Below the pieces are notes generated by a model. It ran no database searches and was not told the DNA's origin. It saw only the letters and a list, made by a program, of their open reading frames with translations. A program made the position numbers and the translations under genes. Shown in pieces: positions 27,815 through 37,946 of a DNA stretch of 64,000 nucleotides. Position 1 is the stretch's first letter. Every line of letters starts with the position of its first letter. Source of the DNA: Sphingorhabdus lutea (lineage in GTDB: Bacteria > Pseudomonadota > Alphaproteobacteria > Sphingomonadales > Sphingomonadaceae); assembly GCF_001889025.1 (NCBI RefSeq), contig NZ_CP018154.1:2222501-2286500 (forward strand), given 5' to 3'.

Positions 27815-30369
27815 GCAGCAATATGGGTAATGTTAATCAATTTTCGACCCTTTGGCGTCTTGCCCTGCGCGATATGCATATTAAAATTCGCGGGCTGCGT
27901 TTATTATTCATCTGCATTTTATTGGGTGTGGCAACATTGGCCGGTATTGGCAGTTTGACCAGCTCCATTGCCGCAGAGCTGGCCGCGAGGGGGCAAAATA
28001 TATTGGGCGGCGATATCGAAATATCATTGTCCCAGCGACAGGCAAATAATAAAGAATTGGCCGAATTTACTGCCTATGGCCGCCTGTCTAAAACGTTAAG
28101 AATGCGGGCCATGGCTTTTAACCCCGCCAATGAGGAAAGCGCCCTTTCCGAATTAAAGGCGGTGGATGATAATTATCCGCTTTATGGTGCATTGGCCACC
28201 CATCGCGCGGCATCCGACACCCCGCCGCAAAAGGGCGAAATTTATATCGCACAGGCTATGGCGGACCGGCTTTCGCTAAACATTGGTCAAAAATTGCGTT
28301 TTGGTCAGGCAGATTTTACCATAAAGGCAATTATCAAGGATGAACCGGATCGTTTGGGAGAGGGCTTTACCTTGGGCCCCGTCGCCATTATCAATATTGA
28401 CGATATAGCCAGCACCAATTTGGTGCAGCCTGGCAGCCTATATAGTTCAAAATATCGGCTGCAATTATCCGCCAATAATCCGGGAAATACGCCCAATAAT
28501 GACCCACAGCCTGATTTAGAAAATTTGACCAAATCATTTGAAAAAAAATATAGCAAGCAAGGTTTTGATTTTAAAAATGCGGGCAATGGTGCGCCCAGCA
28601 CACAAAGATTTATTGAACGAATGGGTCAATTTTTGGGATTGGTCGGTTTGGCAGCACTGACCATATCGGGCATTGGCGTGGGTAATGGGGTCAGTTCTTA
28701 TCTCGCAGGAAAAAAATCCTCCATCGCCACATTAAAAATTTTGGGATTGGATAGTCGGGGAATTTTCACCATCTATCTTTTGCAAATTTCGATAATCAGT
28801 ATTTTTGCGATTATCACGGGATTGGCCATTGGCATATTTGCGCCCTTTGTCATTACTTTTTTTGCCGGTGATATATTGCCGGTGCAGCCGGGCGTGGATA
28901 TTTATCCTCTGCCCTTAATTATCAGCGCGGCTTTTGGCGCATTAACCGCGCTTGCCTTTGCCATACGGCCATTATCCACCGCACAATTGGTTCCCGCCGC
29001 ACGGATTTTCCGTTCAGCGGTGGAGGATGATTTGCCCACACCAAAATGGGCCAAATGGGTAAATGTCGCCGCGTTAATTTTAATTGCGGCATTGGCGGTG
29101 CTGACCGCACGGGAAAAGTTATTTTCAGCTGGATTTATCATCGCTGCATTATTGGTTTTTGCTATATTATGGATGCTGGCCATTGCCATTATCAAAATTT
29201 CTGCATCTTTGCCGCTGCCCAAAAATATTGTGCTGCGCATGGCGATAAAAAATCTCTATCGCCCTGGTTCAAATATCAAAATGTTGATTGTCGCGCTTGG
29301 CCTTGGCCTTACAATGTTTGTAACATTGGCCGCAATCCAAAGCAGCATTAACAATGAAATTGCGAATAATGTGCCCAAGGAAGCACCAAATTTCTTTGTG
29401 CTGGACATTCCAAAGGAAAAATCAGGCGACTTTGACGCGCTTATCAAAAAAAATGATGCAAAGGCAAAGGTTAATTTAATCCCTGCACTGCGCGGGTCGA
29501 TTACCGAATATAAAAATATTGTGGTCGCAGATTTGCAAGAATTACCAGAGGATGCATGGGTTTTGCGCGGGGATAGAGGCATTACATATAGCCAAAATAT
29601 CCCCGAAGGCAGCGAATTGACAAAGGGCAAATGGTGGGACGCCAATTATAAAGGGCCGCCACTGGTCAGCATGGAGGAAGAAGTCGCCTCCATATTGGGA
29701 TTGGACATTGGCGACAGGATAGTTGTCAATATTTTGGGCGTGGATTTTGAGGCCAAAATTGCCTCCCTACGCAAGGTGACATGGGATAATTTTGGGTTAA
29801 ATTATGTTTTGGTATTTTCCCCAAATACATTTGTCGATGCGCCGCATAATATGGTCGCCACCATATTGGTGGATAAAAAGGCCGAAGGCGATTTGGCCCG
29901 CGCCATTCCGAAAAATTTCCCCTCTGCCACCATGATAGAGGTGGGCGATGTCATCACCCAAATCACGACTTTATTGGGGCAAATGTCCACCGCCATTGCA
30001 TTGGCCGCTTCCATTGCCATTTTGGCGGGCATAGCGGTGTTAATTGGTGCAATTTCGGCGCAGCAATCCACCCGCATTTATGACAGCATCGTCATGAAAA
30101 TGTTGGGCGCAACGCGGGCGCAAATTTTATTGGCACAGGCATTTGAATATTTGGCTTTGGCGTTGATATTATCTTTATTGGCAACAATTATCGGCTTGGC
30201 CGCTGCCTATATGGTGGTGGTGCAGATTTTTGATTTTGCCTTTAATCCTGATCCGCTGCTTATTTTATTAACCCTTGCCATGGGCGGCGGGGTAACGTTG
30301 ATTATCGGATTATTGGGGGCGCTCCCCTCCCTTACCGTGCGCCCAGCACAGGCGCTGCGCCAGCTATAA
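27811..30369 (+). CDS. FtsX-like ABC permease (YbbP family)
   Basis: An 852-residue integral membrane protein with two FtsX-type permease halves: a membrane segment near the N-terminus, a periplasmic domain (about 50-265), a membrane cluster (about 270-470) and a second extracellular domain and cluster (about 500-850). The block KILGLDSRGIFTIYLLQ and the matching KMLGATRAQILLAQAFEYL are the repeated FtsX coupling segments. The GTG at 27811 overlaps the ATPase stop; an ATG at 27823 is an alternative. With the ATPase and divergent tesA this reproduces the E. coli tesA/ybbA/ybbP arrangement. The transported substrate is unknown. Confidence 0.93.
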   Translation: MSSNMGNVNQFSTLWRLALRDMHIKIRGLRLLFICILLGVATLAGIGSLTSSIAAELAARGQNILGGDIEISLSQRQANNKELAEFTAYGRLSKTLRMRAMAFNPANEESALSELKAVDDNYPLYGALATHRAASDTPPQKGEIYIAQAMADRLSLNIGQKLRFGQADFTIKAIIKDEPDRLGEGFTLGPVAIINIDDIASTNLVQPGSLYSSKYRLQLSANNPGNTPNNDPQPDLENLTKSFEKKYSKQGFDFKNAGNGAPSTQRFIERMGQFLGLVGLAALTISGIGVGNGVSSYLAGKKSSIATLKILGLDSRGIFTIYLLQISIISIFAIITGLAIGIFAPFVITFFAGDILPVQPGVDIYPLPLIISAAFGALTALAFAIRPLSTAQLVPAARIFRSAVEDDLPTPKWAKWVNVAALILIAALAVLTAREKLFSAGFIIAALLVFAILWMLAIAIIKISASLPLPKNIVLRMAIKNLYRPGSNIKMLIVALGLGLTMFVTLAAIQSSINNEIANNVPKEAPNFFVLDIPKEKSGDFDALIKKNDAKAKVNLIPALRGSITEYKNIVVADLQELPEDAWVLRGDRGITYSQNIPEGSELTKGKWWDANYKGPPLVSMEEEVASILGLDIGDRIVVNILGVDFEAKIASLRKVTWDNFGLNYVLVFSPNTFVDAPHNMVATILVDKKAEGDLARAIPKNFPSATMIEVGDVITQITTLLGQMSTAIALAASIAILAGIAVLIGAISAQQSTRIYDSIVMKMLGATRAQILLAQAFEYLALALILSLLATIIGLAAAYMVVVQIFDFAFNPDPLLILLTLAMGGGVTLIIGLLGALPSLTVRPAQALRQL

Positions 30370-30371
30370 TC

Positions 30372-31154
30372 TCAACCGCCCGGTGACGCGGCCGAACCGG
30401 CCAATAATCCGCCGTCTATACTCATCTCGCTTCCGGTGATATAGGCGGCATCATCGCTGGCCAATAATAGGGCAAGTGCCGCAACCTCTGCCGCTGTGCC
30501 AAATCTTTTCATTGGTGTGTCGGCGACAAAGGCGGCCATGCGCTGCTCCCTATCTGGTCCATCGCCAATCATCGCCTCCCACATGGGGGTTAAAATTGCG
30601 GCGGGATGGATGGAATTGCACCTGATATTTAACCCCTGCCCTGCACAATATAGCGCGACGCTTTTGCTATGATTGCGTACTGCCGCTTTTGATGAGGCAT
30701 AGGCCGCGGCCATCGGTATGCCGACCAATCCAGAACGTGACGAGATATTGATAATCGACCCCGCACCCTTGGCCCGCATCGCAGCAATGGCATAGCGGCA
30801 CCCCAAAAACACCCCGTCCAAATTTACCGCATGAACCGCATGCCAATCGGCCAGACTGCAATTTTCCGGATCATGCGGCTTTGGCCCATCTTCAAATCCG
30901 GTAATGCCCGCATTGTTCACCACAATGTCCATTTGCGGATATTTTTCGGCAAGGCTGGCCCAATCATCCTGCTTGGCTACATTTAATGTAACAAATTCGC
31001 CCCCAAGATTATTGGCCAAGCGCGTGCCATTTTCCGCGTCAATATCACCGATAATAATATGCGCACCATGAACGGCAAATAATTGGGCAATTGCTGCGCC
31101 AATGCCGCGCGCACCACCGGTGATAAGGGCATTTTTATGATGTAATTTTTGCAT
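30372..31154 (-). CDS. Short-chain dehydrogenase/reductase
   Basis: A 260-residue NAD(P)-dependent SDR of the classical type. It shows TGGARGIG (12-19) for cofactor binding, D37 in GDIDAEN at the end of beta-2 (suggesting NAD preference), NNAG (80-83), and catalytic S139, Y152, K156 ([10 protein letters not shown]). The C-terminal block [16 protein letters not shown] is standard. Substrate is not predictable. ATG 31154 has a GGGG-type ribosome site; ATG 31178 is possible. It follows the bile-acid-symporter-family gene by 39 bp on the same strand, perhaps cotranscribed, suggesting the transporter brings in a substrate related to this enzyme. Confidence 0.92.
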   Translation of the reverse strand: MQKLHHKNALITGGARGIGAAIAQLFAVHGAHIIIGDIDAENGTRLANNLGGEFVTLNVAKQDDWASLAEKYPQMDIVVNNAGITGFEDGPKPHDPENCSLADWHAVHAVNLDGVFLGCRYAIAAMRAKGAGSIINISSRSGLVGIPMAAAYASSKAAVRNHSKSVALYCAGQGLNIRCNSIHPAAILTPMWEAMIGDGPDREQRMAAFVADTPMKRFGTAAEVAALALLLASDDAAYITGSEMSIDGGLLAGSAASPGG

Positions 31155-31193
31155 ATAATCCCCACTATGTTTAATCATATCCTATATATTGTC

Positions 31194-32180
31194 TTAATTA
31201 TCAGGCCGATAATTCCTGTATATTTTTTGTGCCAGTTTATCCGCCAATGGAGCAGAGATGATAAGCTGCCCAATATGATAAATAATGACGGGAAGCAGGA
31301 AAAGCCCGGTTTCCTTGGGAAATAATATAGCCGCCATCGGCGCACCTGTGGCAATGCTTTTATGCGCGCCGGCAAATAATATACTAATCCTATTTTCCAA
31401 ATTCATACCCAAATATTTACCCAGCAGCCAAGATGCAGAAAATGAAAAAACCAGCATAATTGCACAAATAGCAAATATCCATGACAGCGCACGCACATCC
31501 ACAATACCCAATGCGCCTGATGCCACACTGGCCGCAAAGCCGACATAAACCGACAATAAAATAACCCCCTTGTCAAATTTGGCCAACATCGCGCTTTTTG
31601 TGGCCGCCCATTCGCCCAAAAAAGGCTGCATCATTTGGCCAAGTGCAAAGGGCAATAACAATAATAAAGCGATGTTTCGCACCAATGACCATTCAAATGC
31701 CGCGCCAGAGGTTAAACTATATGCCGCGAGCATCATGGGGGTCATGATAACAGCAGACAGGTTAATTAACGTTGCCGCCACCACCGATGCGGCAACATTG
31801 CCCCGTGCCAATGATGTAAAGCTAATCGCGGATTGTACCGTGGATGGCAAAATTGTCATAAAAAATATGCCAGTAATCAATTGAGGGACAAGCGGCGGTG
31901 ATATTATTTTTATCAACAACCACCCAAATATCGGCATGGCGATAAAAACCATAAAAAAAATGGCCGCCTGAACCCGCCAATCGCGCATTGCCTGACCCAC
32001 TTGTTGGCGCGATAAACGCAGGCCATGAAGAAAAAATAAACCAAATATCGCGGCAAAGCTGATATTCCTAGTCATAGACAAAATATCGCCCGACACCGGC
32101 ACCGCCCATGCAATCGCCAATGCAGCAAGCAGCATTAAAATAAACCGATCGGGCAGAATTTTTTTTACAAAAGCTATCAT
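31194..32180 (-). CDS. Bile acid:sodium symporter-family transporter
   Basis: A 328-residue inner-membrane protein with about 10 hydrophobic helices, of the BASS/SBF-like family (YfeH/SLC10A7-like). Recognisable blocks are FLHGLRLSRQQV, ILPSTVQSAISFTSLARGN near the broken helix that forms the substrate/sodium site, and AGAHKSIATGAPMAAILFP. Bacterial members move organic acids, not necessarily bile acids. ATG 32180 begins just before the first helix; the 45-codon extension upstream is unlike the family and overlaps the typA promoter region. It is cotranscribed with the SDR gene and divergent from typA. Confidence 0.87.
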   Translation of the reverse strand: MIAFVKKILPDRFILMLLAALAIAWAVPVSGDILSMTRNISFAAIFGLFFLHGLRLSRQQVGQAMRDWRVQAAIFFMVFIAMPIFGWLLIKIISPPLVPQLITGIFFMTILPSTVQSAISFTSLARGNVAASVVAATLINLSAVIMTPMMLAAYSLTSGAAFEWSLVRNIALLLLLPFALGQMMQPFLGEWAATKSAMLAKFDKGVILLSVYVGFAASVASGALGIVDVRALSWIFAICAIMLVFSFSASWLLGKYLGMNLENRISILFAGAHKSIATGAPMAAILFPKETGLFLLPVIIYHIGQLIISAPLADKLAQKIYRNYRPDN

Positions 32181-32320
32181 TTTACCGCTTTTGCAGTCAG
32201 ATATGCGTTTTTGCAAGCATCGCTTGTTGCGCCGCAGCACAAAAGCGTCTAAGGGCGCGTTAATATTTGTCGGCGATACTGTCGATGGATTCCATTTTCC
32301 AATGTTTAAGGCCAAATATC

Positions 32321-34156
32321 ATGTCCCTTCGCAATATCGCGATTATCGCCCACGTTGACCATGGCAAGACCACTCTTGTTGACCAACTATTCCGCCAATC
32401 CGGCACTTTCCGTGACAATCAACGCGTTGAAGAACGCGCCATGGATAGCAATGATCTGGAAAAAGAACGCGGCATTACCATTTTGGCCAAATGCACCAGC
32501 GTTGAATGGGCCGGTGAAAATGGGACGCCGACAAGAATCAATATTGTGGACACCCCCGGACACGCCGATTTCGGCGGCGAAGTGGAACGCATTCTTTCTA
32601 TGGTGGACGGCGTTATCTTGCTTGTCGATTCATCCGAAGGCGCAATGCCGCAAACCAAATTTGTGACCGGCAAGGCGCTTGCCCTTGGCCTGCGCCCGAT
32701 TGTGGTGGTGAATAAGGTTGATCGCCCTGATGAGCGTATTCAAGAGGTTTTGGACGAGGTTTTTGACCTGTTCGTTTCTTTGGATGCCAATGATGAACAA
32801 TTGGATTTCCCTGTATTATTCGCATCGGGCCGCAATGGATATGCCTCCACCGACGACAGCGCACGCGAAGGCACATTGACCCCATTATTTGAAACCATCG
32901 TCAACCATGTTCCCGAACCAAAGGCGGACGTTGATGGCGAATTTAAAATGCTTGTCACCTTGCTTGACCGTGACAATTTCCTTGGCCGTATTTTGACCGG
33001 CCTTGTCCTTTCCGGCACAGTAAAAACCAACCAACAAATTCATGCGTTAAACCCTGAAGGCAAGGTAGTTGAAACGGGCCGCGCATCGAAAATCATGTCA
33101 TTTCGCGGTTTGGAACGCGTTCCTGTGGAAAGTGCAAAGGCGGGCGATATTATCTCCCTTGCTGGCTTAACCACCGCCACCGTGGCCGATACCATTGCGG
33201 ATGTCAGCGTGTCCGAACCATTGCAGGCACAGCCAATTGATCCGCCAACTTTGTCCATGCGCTTTGCCGTTAATGACAGCCCAATGGCGGGCCGTGAAGG
33301 CGACAAAGTGACCAGCCGGATGATTCGTGACCGTTTATTCCGTGAAGCGGAAAGCAATGTTGCCATTCGCATTACCGAAAGCGACGATAAAGATAGCTTT
33401 GACGTTGCCGGACGCGGCGAATTGCAATTGGGCGTTTTAATTGAAACTATGCGCCGTGAGGGGTTTGAGCTGGGCATTTCGCGTCCGCGCGTATTATTTG
33501 GCGAAGATGAAAATGGCAAAAAGACCGAACCTTATGAAAGCGTTGTGATTGACGTGGATGATGAATTTTCCGGCACGGTTGTTGAAAAAATGGCCACACG
33601 TAAGGGCGAATTGACCGACATGCGCCCATCGGGCGGCGGCAAAACCCGCATTTCATTCAGCGCCCCATCACGCGGCCTTATCGGTTATCATGGTGAATTT
33701 TTGTCCGACACACGCGGCACCGGCATTATGAACCGTTTATTTGAAAAATATGGCCCGCATAAGGGCAATATTGAAGGCCGTAAAAATGGCGTTTTAATTT
33801 CAAATGGTGCGGGTGAAGCCGTTGCCTATGCGCTTGGCCCATTGGAAGAGCGCGGCATTTTGATGGTATCACCTGGTGAGCCATTATATGAAGGCATGAT
33901 TATTGGTGAAAATGCGAAATCGGATGATTTGGAAGTAAATCCAATGAAATCGAAACAGCTTACCAACTTCCGCTCCACGGGTAAGGATGATGCCATCCGC
34001 TTAACCCCGGCATGGCGCATGACATTGGAACAGGCCATTGCCTATATTGGCGATGATGAAATGGTGGAGGTTACACCAAAATCAATCCGCCTGCGTAAGG
34101 CACAGCTTGATCCCAATGAGCGTAAAAAGGCATCACGCGCCAAAAAGCAGGGATAA
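32321..34156 (+). CDS. typA: Ribosome-associated GTPase TypA/BipA
   Basis: A 611-residue translational GTPase, full length. The G1 motif is AHVDHGKT (10-17), switch II is [14 protein letters not shown], and NKVDRPDER gives G4; elongation-factor domains II, III and V follow, with the TypA-specific C-terminal part [14 protein letters not shown]. It aids 50S subunit assembly and growth in cold or stress. ATG 32321 follows AAGG at proper spacing; the frame open from 32267 lacks family support. A strong terminator follows. Confidence 0.98.
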   Translation: MSLRNIAIIAHVDHGKTTLVDQLFRQSGTFRDNQRVEERAMDSNDLEKERGITILAKCTSVEWAGENGTPTRINIVDTPGHADFGGEVERILSMVDGVILLVDSSEGAMPQTKFVTGKALALGLRPIVVVNKVDRPDERIQEVLDEVFDLFVSLDANDEQLDFPVLFASGRNGYASTDDSAREGTLTPLFETIVNHVPEPKADVDGEFKMLVTLLDRDNFLGRILTGLVLSGTVKTNQQIHALNPEGKVVETGRASKIMSFRGLERVPVESAKAGDIISLAGLTTATVADTIADVSVSEPLQAQPIDPPTLSMRFAVNDSPMAGREGDKVTSRMIRDRLFREAESNVAIRITESDDKDSFDVAGRGELQLGVLIETMRREGFELGISRPRVLFGEDENGKKTEPYESVVIDVDDEFSGTVVEKMATRKGELTDMRPSGGGKTRISFSAPSRGLIGYHGEFLSDTRGTGIMNRLFEKYGPHKGNIEGRKNGVLISNGAGEAVAYALGPLEERGILMVSPGEPLYEGMIIGENAKSDDLEVNPMKSKQLTNFRSTGKDDAIRLTPAWRMTLEQAIAYIGDDEMVEVTPKSIRLRKAQLDPNERKKASRAKKQG

Positions 34157-34173
34157 ACCTACCATAACAAATA

Positions 34174-34208
34174 AAAAATGCGCTGGATATTCTCCGGCGC
34201 ATTTTTTT
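34174..34208 (+). terminator. Rho-independent terminator of typA
   Basis: Arms 34176-34186 and 34194-34204 (AAATGCGC...GCGCATTT) pair over 11 bp with a T-G wobble, followed by a run of T. A-run on the left means it could also stop transcription from the opposite side. Confidence 0.93.
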
Positions 34209-34240
34209 ATGGGCGATATTATTTATAGATTATTTATGGG

Positions 34241-34272
34241 CCAGCCCTTTACACCGCCAGCCCTTTACACCG
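34241..34272. repeat. 16-bp tandem duplication at the end of the flavoprotein gene
   Basis: Units 34241-34256 and 34257-34272 are identical. The second covers the last codons and stop of the flavoprotein gene, so the duplication copied the stop into the 3' flank. Confidence 0.95.
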
Positions 34273-35479
34273 CCTGCCCTGCTGCAACGCCGCTGGCCCA
34301 TGCCCATTGGAAATTATATCCGCCCAACCATCCGGTCACGTCCACCGCCTCGCCTATGCAATAAAGGCCGGGCATTTTTTTCGCTTCCATGGTTTTTTGC
34401 GATAATTCATCGGTGGAAATGCCGCCTATTGTCACCTCGGCCTTGGCAAAGCCCTCTGTTCCATTAGGGGTAAAGGGCCATGCCCTGATTTTTGCTTCAA
34501 TTTCTTCTAAAAATTTATCGGTTAAATCGGCCAAGTTGCGCCATTCGCCAATTTCTTTGGCCAATGTTTCTGCCAATCGGTCGGATAAATCCTCCGATAG
34601 GATTTTTTTAATATGTGATTGCGGCACTTCGCGTTTGGCGGCCTTTAAATGCCCCTTTGGATGGTCGGGCCAAAAATTTATATGCACCACATCGCCATGT
34701 TTCCAATAGCTGGAAATTTGCAAAATGGCCGGACCAGAAAGCCCCTTATGCGTTAATAATGCCGCCTCGCGAAATTTGGTTTTGCCGCAAATCGCCTCCA
34801 CATCCGCCGATATGCCAGACAATTCGCGAAACAACACATCCTCTCCGCCCAAGGTAAAGGGCACAAGCGCGGGGCGCGGTTCAATTATTTTCAATCCAAA
34901 TTGCCGCGCCACATCATAAGCAAATCCGCTTGCCCCCATTTTGGGAATGGACGGCCCGCCTGTTGCAATAATCAACGCGGGCGCATTGGCGCTATGTTCG
35001 CCAAAGCTGACATGATATTGCCCATCTTCATGGGAAACGCCATGCACCGGACGGCCAAAGGAGAAATCAACGCTGCCGCCGCAATTTTCGGCAAACTCAC
35101 ATTCATCAAGCAACATGTCGACTATTTGTGACGCGCTGTCATCGCAGAAAAGCTGCCCCAATGTTTTTTCATGATAGGAAATGCCATATTTATCGACCAA
35201 GGCGATAAAATCGCGCGGCGTATATCGGCCCAGCGCCGATTTTGCAAAATGTGGGTTGGCTGATAAATATCTCTCCTGCGCAAAGCGTGTCGTGGCGTTA
35301 ATATTGGTGAAATTACATCGTCCACCACCGGAAATAAGGATTTTTTTGCCCGCTTCCTGTGCATGGTCAATGACCAGCACCTTTTTACCGCGTTGTCCCG
35401 CAACGCCCGCCGCCATTAAGCCCGCGCCACCTGCGCCCAAAATAATGACATCAAAATTTGTTAAATCATGTTTTTCCAT
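34265..35479 (-). CDS. HI0933/BaiN-type FAD-dependent oxidoreductase
   Basis: A 404-residue flavoprotein of the HI0933 (YhiN/BaiN) family. FAD-binding GxGxxG-type motif LGAGGAGLMAAG is at about 15-26, with the family-typical GKKILISGGGRCNFTN (44-59), GLSGPAILQISSYW and the C-terminal GEAVDVTGWLGGYNFQWAWASG. Members are annotated as flavoprotein reductases; the natural substrate is unclear outside the bile-acid BaiN case. The protein is full length with no signal peptide. It converges with typA, and a 16-bp duplication covers its 3' end. Confidence 0.92.
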   Translation of the reverse strand: MEKHDLTNFDVIILGAGGAGLMAAGVAGQRGKKVLVIDHAQEAGKKILISGGGRCNFTNINATTRFAQERYLSANPHFAKSALGRYTPRDFIALVDKYGISYHEKTLGQLFCDDSASQIVDMLLDECEFAENCGGSVDFSFGRPVHGVSHEDGQYHVSFGEHSANAPALIIATGGPSIPKMGASGFAYDVARQFGLKIIEPRPALVPFTLGGEDVLFRELSGISADVEAICGKTKFREAALLTHKGLSGPAILQISSYWKHGDVVHINFWPDHPKGHLKAAKREVPQSHIKKILSEDLSDRLAETLAKEIGEWRNLADLTDKFLEEIEAKIRAWPFTPNGTEGFAKAEVTIGGISTDELSQKTMEAKKMPGLYCIGEAVDVTGWLGGYNFQWAWASGVAAGQAV

Positions 35480-35566
35480 CGCGCCGCCTTATCACGCGAT
35501 TTCATGAAATGCACATATTGTCTTTGGTTAAAATGCGTGACTTTGGCTAAAATGGTAAAAATCGCC

Positions 35567-36385
35567 TCAAAAACGCTTCCTTATCCCGGCGGAGAATATT
35601 AAATTTTCATATTTACCCTCCACATTGGCATTTAACCCGCCCGTGGCAAGGAAACGGCGGTCAAATTTCAATCCACTAACCCGTTGATACCGCGCCCGCG
35701 CGGTTAATTCCACATTATCATTTATAACATAGGTCAGGCCGATATTATTATGCAGGCTAAGCCCCGCATCACTACCCACCACCCCAAATGAAGGCGCGGC
35801 ATTTGGCGAGCTATTTCCTCCATATAAAATATTATTTTCAACCTGCGTCACACCAATGCCCCCGCCAGTAAAGGGGATGATTTTTTGATCATCGGACCAA
35901 CGAATGTCCGATTGATAGTTAAGTGAAAAACTAATCGCCTTTTGATTGCCGCCAAAATGTTGATTGCCGCCATTAAACGACCCACCATTTACATCTGCAT
36001 TCGAATAATTTGCCTCAACCTCTATACTGGGTTGGAAAATACCAAAGACATGGCGGTTCAGCCTATATCCAATTGAACCGCCGAAAAATTCTCCATTGGA
36101 AAATTCCACCCGAACATTTGCTGGCGCACCCACCATGCCCGGAACGCCATTATTGGGCGATTGCACGCCATCATATTTTGCATCACGCGGCGTTGATAAT
36201 CCGGCATGAGCGGTCACAAAAAACCCGGATTCAGGCGTGAATTTGACCTGCTTTTCATCGTCATCCTTTGCATATGCGCTGCCCATCATCGCGCCGGATA
36301 TGGCAAAAAATAGGGCAATATTCCGTAATGTTTTTGTTCCCCTATTGGTGTTATAAATTTCGCTTTTATGGCGTAGATGCGGCAT
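35567..36385 (-). CDS. Outer-membrane beta-barrel protein
   Basis: A 272-residue exported protein. A long N-terminal leader (about 38 residues, ending MGSAYAKD) precedes a barrel of alternating-polarity strands: GFFVTAHAGLSTP, GEFFGGSIGYRLN, GNQKAISFSLNYQ and others, ending in IRKRF with the terminal Phe of Bam substrates. The size suggests an 8-stranded OmpA-like or OmpW-like porin barrel. I use ATG 36385, which has AGGAA seven bases before it; ATG 36391 is too near that site. No substrate is evident, and no partner gene is adjacent. Confidence 0.8.
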   Translation of the reverse strand: MPHLRHKSEIYNTNRGTKTLRNIALFFAISGAMMGSAYAKDDDEKQVKFTPESGFFVTAHAGLSTPRDAKYDGVQSPNNGVPGMVGAPANVRVEFSNGEFFGGSIGYRLNRHVFGIFQPSIEVEANYSNADVNGGSFNGGNQHFGGNQKAISFSLNYQSDIRWSDDQKIIPFTGGGIGVTQVENNILYGGNSSPNAAPSFGVVGSDAGLSLHNNIGLTYVINDNVELTARARYQRVSGLKFDRRFLATGGLNANVEGKYENLIFSAGIRKRF

Positions 36386-36519
36386 CGTCATTTCCTCTTT
36401 TAAATATTTATAAAAAGATGTTCGCCGAATTTCTTAAAATGGTTACAAAATGCCAATTGCACATATGAAAAATAAGGATAAGAATTGCCTTTACCTAAAA
36501 TCTTATCATTGGAAAATTG

Positions 36520-37545
36520 ATGAAAAACCCCATATTTTCTCTGTTAACCGCAGCTTTTTTATTAGCAAGTTGTCAATTTTTGCCCGCCCACGCCAATGAT
36601 AGTGAGGCCGCCATTGCCATAGGCGGGTTGGAGTTAATAAAAAATGATAATATCAGCATGGAAAGCGAATATTTATTCCTCTCCATGGACAAGGCAAAGG
36701 TTAAATATCAATATTTTAACCATAGTGACAAAGATCAAGATATTTTAATTTCATTTCCCCTGCCCGTCACACCTTCCTTTATAGAACAGGAATATTTGGC
36801 CGCTGAATATGGCGCAAATTGGGATGAATTAAATTTTACGACTTTGGTTGATGGACAGCCCGTCTCCTTATCCAAAATCGACAATGCCGAAATAAAGGGT
36901 AAAAATATCAATCTTCGCTTGGCGCAATTGGGCTGGCCAATAAATTATTGGCATGATGACAGCATTTGGGAAATAATAAGATCGCTAAATGATACGGAAA
37001 AACAAGCATATATTGATGAGGGATTATTGGTCAAAGGTGATATGGGGGAAATATATCCCAATTGGCAAATTGCCACATTTATGAACCGCCATCAAAAATT
37101 CCCCGCTGGAAAGAAAATCACTGTCGAACATGAATATAAACCCATGATTGGCGGCAGCGTCGCGGGCGCAATGGACAAAAATTATCGAGAAGCACCCAAT
37201 TCCGGCTTTGCGGAATATAGAGCGCAATATTGTATTGATAATGATTTCCTAGCCGGATTTGATAAAAAAATGGCCCAACATCGCAAAAATAATGATGAAG
37301 AATATGCCATATTTTATAATGAAACATGGTTAAGTTATATTTTGAAATCGGGCGCAAATTGGCGCGGGCCGATAAAAAATTTCCATCTTGTCGTGGATAA
37401 GGGCGATAAAAATAATTTATTAAGCCTGTGTATGGACGGGATTAAAAAAATATCCCCCACCCAATTTGAGGTTCGAAAAAGCAATTTTGAACCCGCAAAA
37501 GACATTGATATTTTAATCATCCAATTTTTTTCAAATGAAAATTGA
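36520..37545 (+). CDS. DUF4424-family exported protein
   Basis: A 341-residue exported protein. The signal peptide (about 1-24) holds a possible lipobox LASC and, after it, a signal-peptidase-I-like AHA, so lipid anchoring is uncertain. The mature part begins AAIAIGGLELIKNDNISMESEYLFLS and continues with KVKYQYFN and DILISFPLP, a pattern I recall from DUF4424 proteins, which are beta-rich and of unknown function. ATG 36520 is used since GGA lies just upstream; the preceding TTG is less likely. Codon use is AT-rich. It is followed by the DUF3297 gene. Confidence 0.72.
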   Translation: MKNPIFSLLTAAFLLASCQFLPAHANDSEAAIAIGGLELIKNDNISMESEYLFLSMDKAKVKYQYFNHSDKDQDILISFPLPVTPSFIEQEYLAAEYGANWDELNFTTLVDGQPVSLSKIDNAEIKGKNINLRLAQLGWPINYWHDDSIWEIIRSLNDTEKQAYIDEGLLVKGDMGEIYPNWQIATFMNRHQKFPAGKKITVEHEYKPMIGGSVAGAMDKNYREAPNSGFAEYRAQYCIDNDFLAGFDKKMAQHRKNNDEEYAIFYNETWLSYILKSGANWRGPIKNFHLVVDKGDKNNLLSLCMDGIKKISPTQFEVRKSNFEPAKDIDILIIQFFSNEN

Positions 37546-37593
37546 CCCATATATATTATTGCAAGATGCGCCGCTTTACGGCAAAGGAATTTC

Positions 37594-37872
37594 ATGACAA
37601 ATACACAAGATACACCACCCGATCGCCTTTCCATTCATGCTTTTAGTGAGCATTTTGGCGGCGAAATTTTGCAACGCGGCATTGGCATCCGTTTTAAGGG
37701 CTCTGTGCGCACCAATGTTGAGGAATATTGCATTTCCGAAGGTTGGATAAAGGTGCAGGCCGGCAAATCATTGGATCGCAAAGGCCGCCCTATGATGTTG
37801 ACCTTGAAAGGCGATGTTGAGGCATGGTTTGAGGATTTGGGCGATGATGCACCCGTTGCAAAGGCGGGATAA
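37594..37872 (+). CDS. DUF3297-family small protein
   Basis: A 92-residue cytoplasmic protein matching the DUF3297 family: PDRLSIHAFSEHF, then RGIGIRFKGSVRTNVEEYC, ISEGWIKVQAGKSLDRKG and MMLTLKGDVEAWFED. No catalytic residue is obvious, and the function is unknown; family members are widespread in proteobacteria, usually as single genes like this. An AAAGGA ribosome site precedes the ATG. It is 48 bp after the DUF4424 gene. Confidence 0.88.
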   Translation: MTNTQDTPPDRLSIHAFSEHFGGEILQRGIGIRFKGSVRTNVEEYCISEGWIKVQAGKSLDRKGRPMMLTLKGDVEAWFEDLGDDAPVAKAG

Positions 37873-37898
37873 AATTTGTTTAATCACCGCGCCTAGCT

Positions 37899-37946
37899 AT
37901 AAGTTGGGTTATAAGTTGGGCCATAAATTGGGCCATAAAATCGGTT
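37899..37946. repeat. 12-bp tandem repeat, four copies
   Basis: Units 37899-37910, 37911-37922, 37923-37934 and 37935-37946 follow the pattern ATAAgTTGGGcc; the last is most divergent and overlaps the stop codon of the CHAP gene. The array fills most of the gap between two convergent genes. Confidence 0.9.

Noticed and set aside
37899..37946. CRISPR-like or iteron array
   Set aside because: Units are contiguous 12-mers without spacers, there are no cas or rep genes nearby, and other arrays in the window are equally small.
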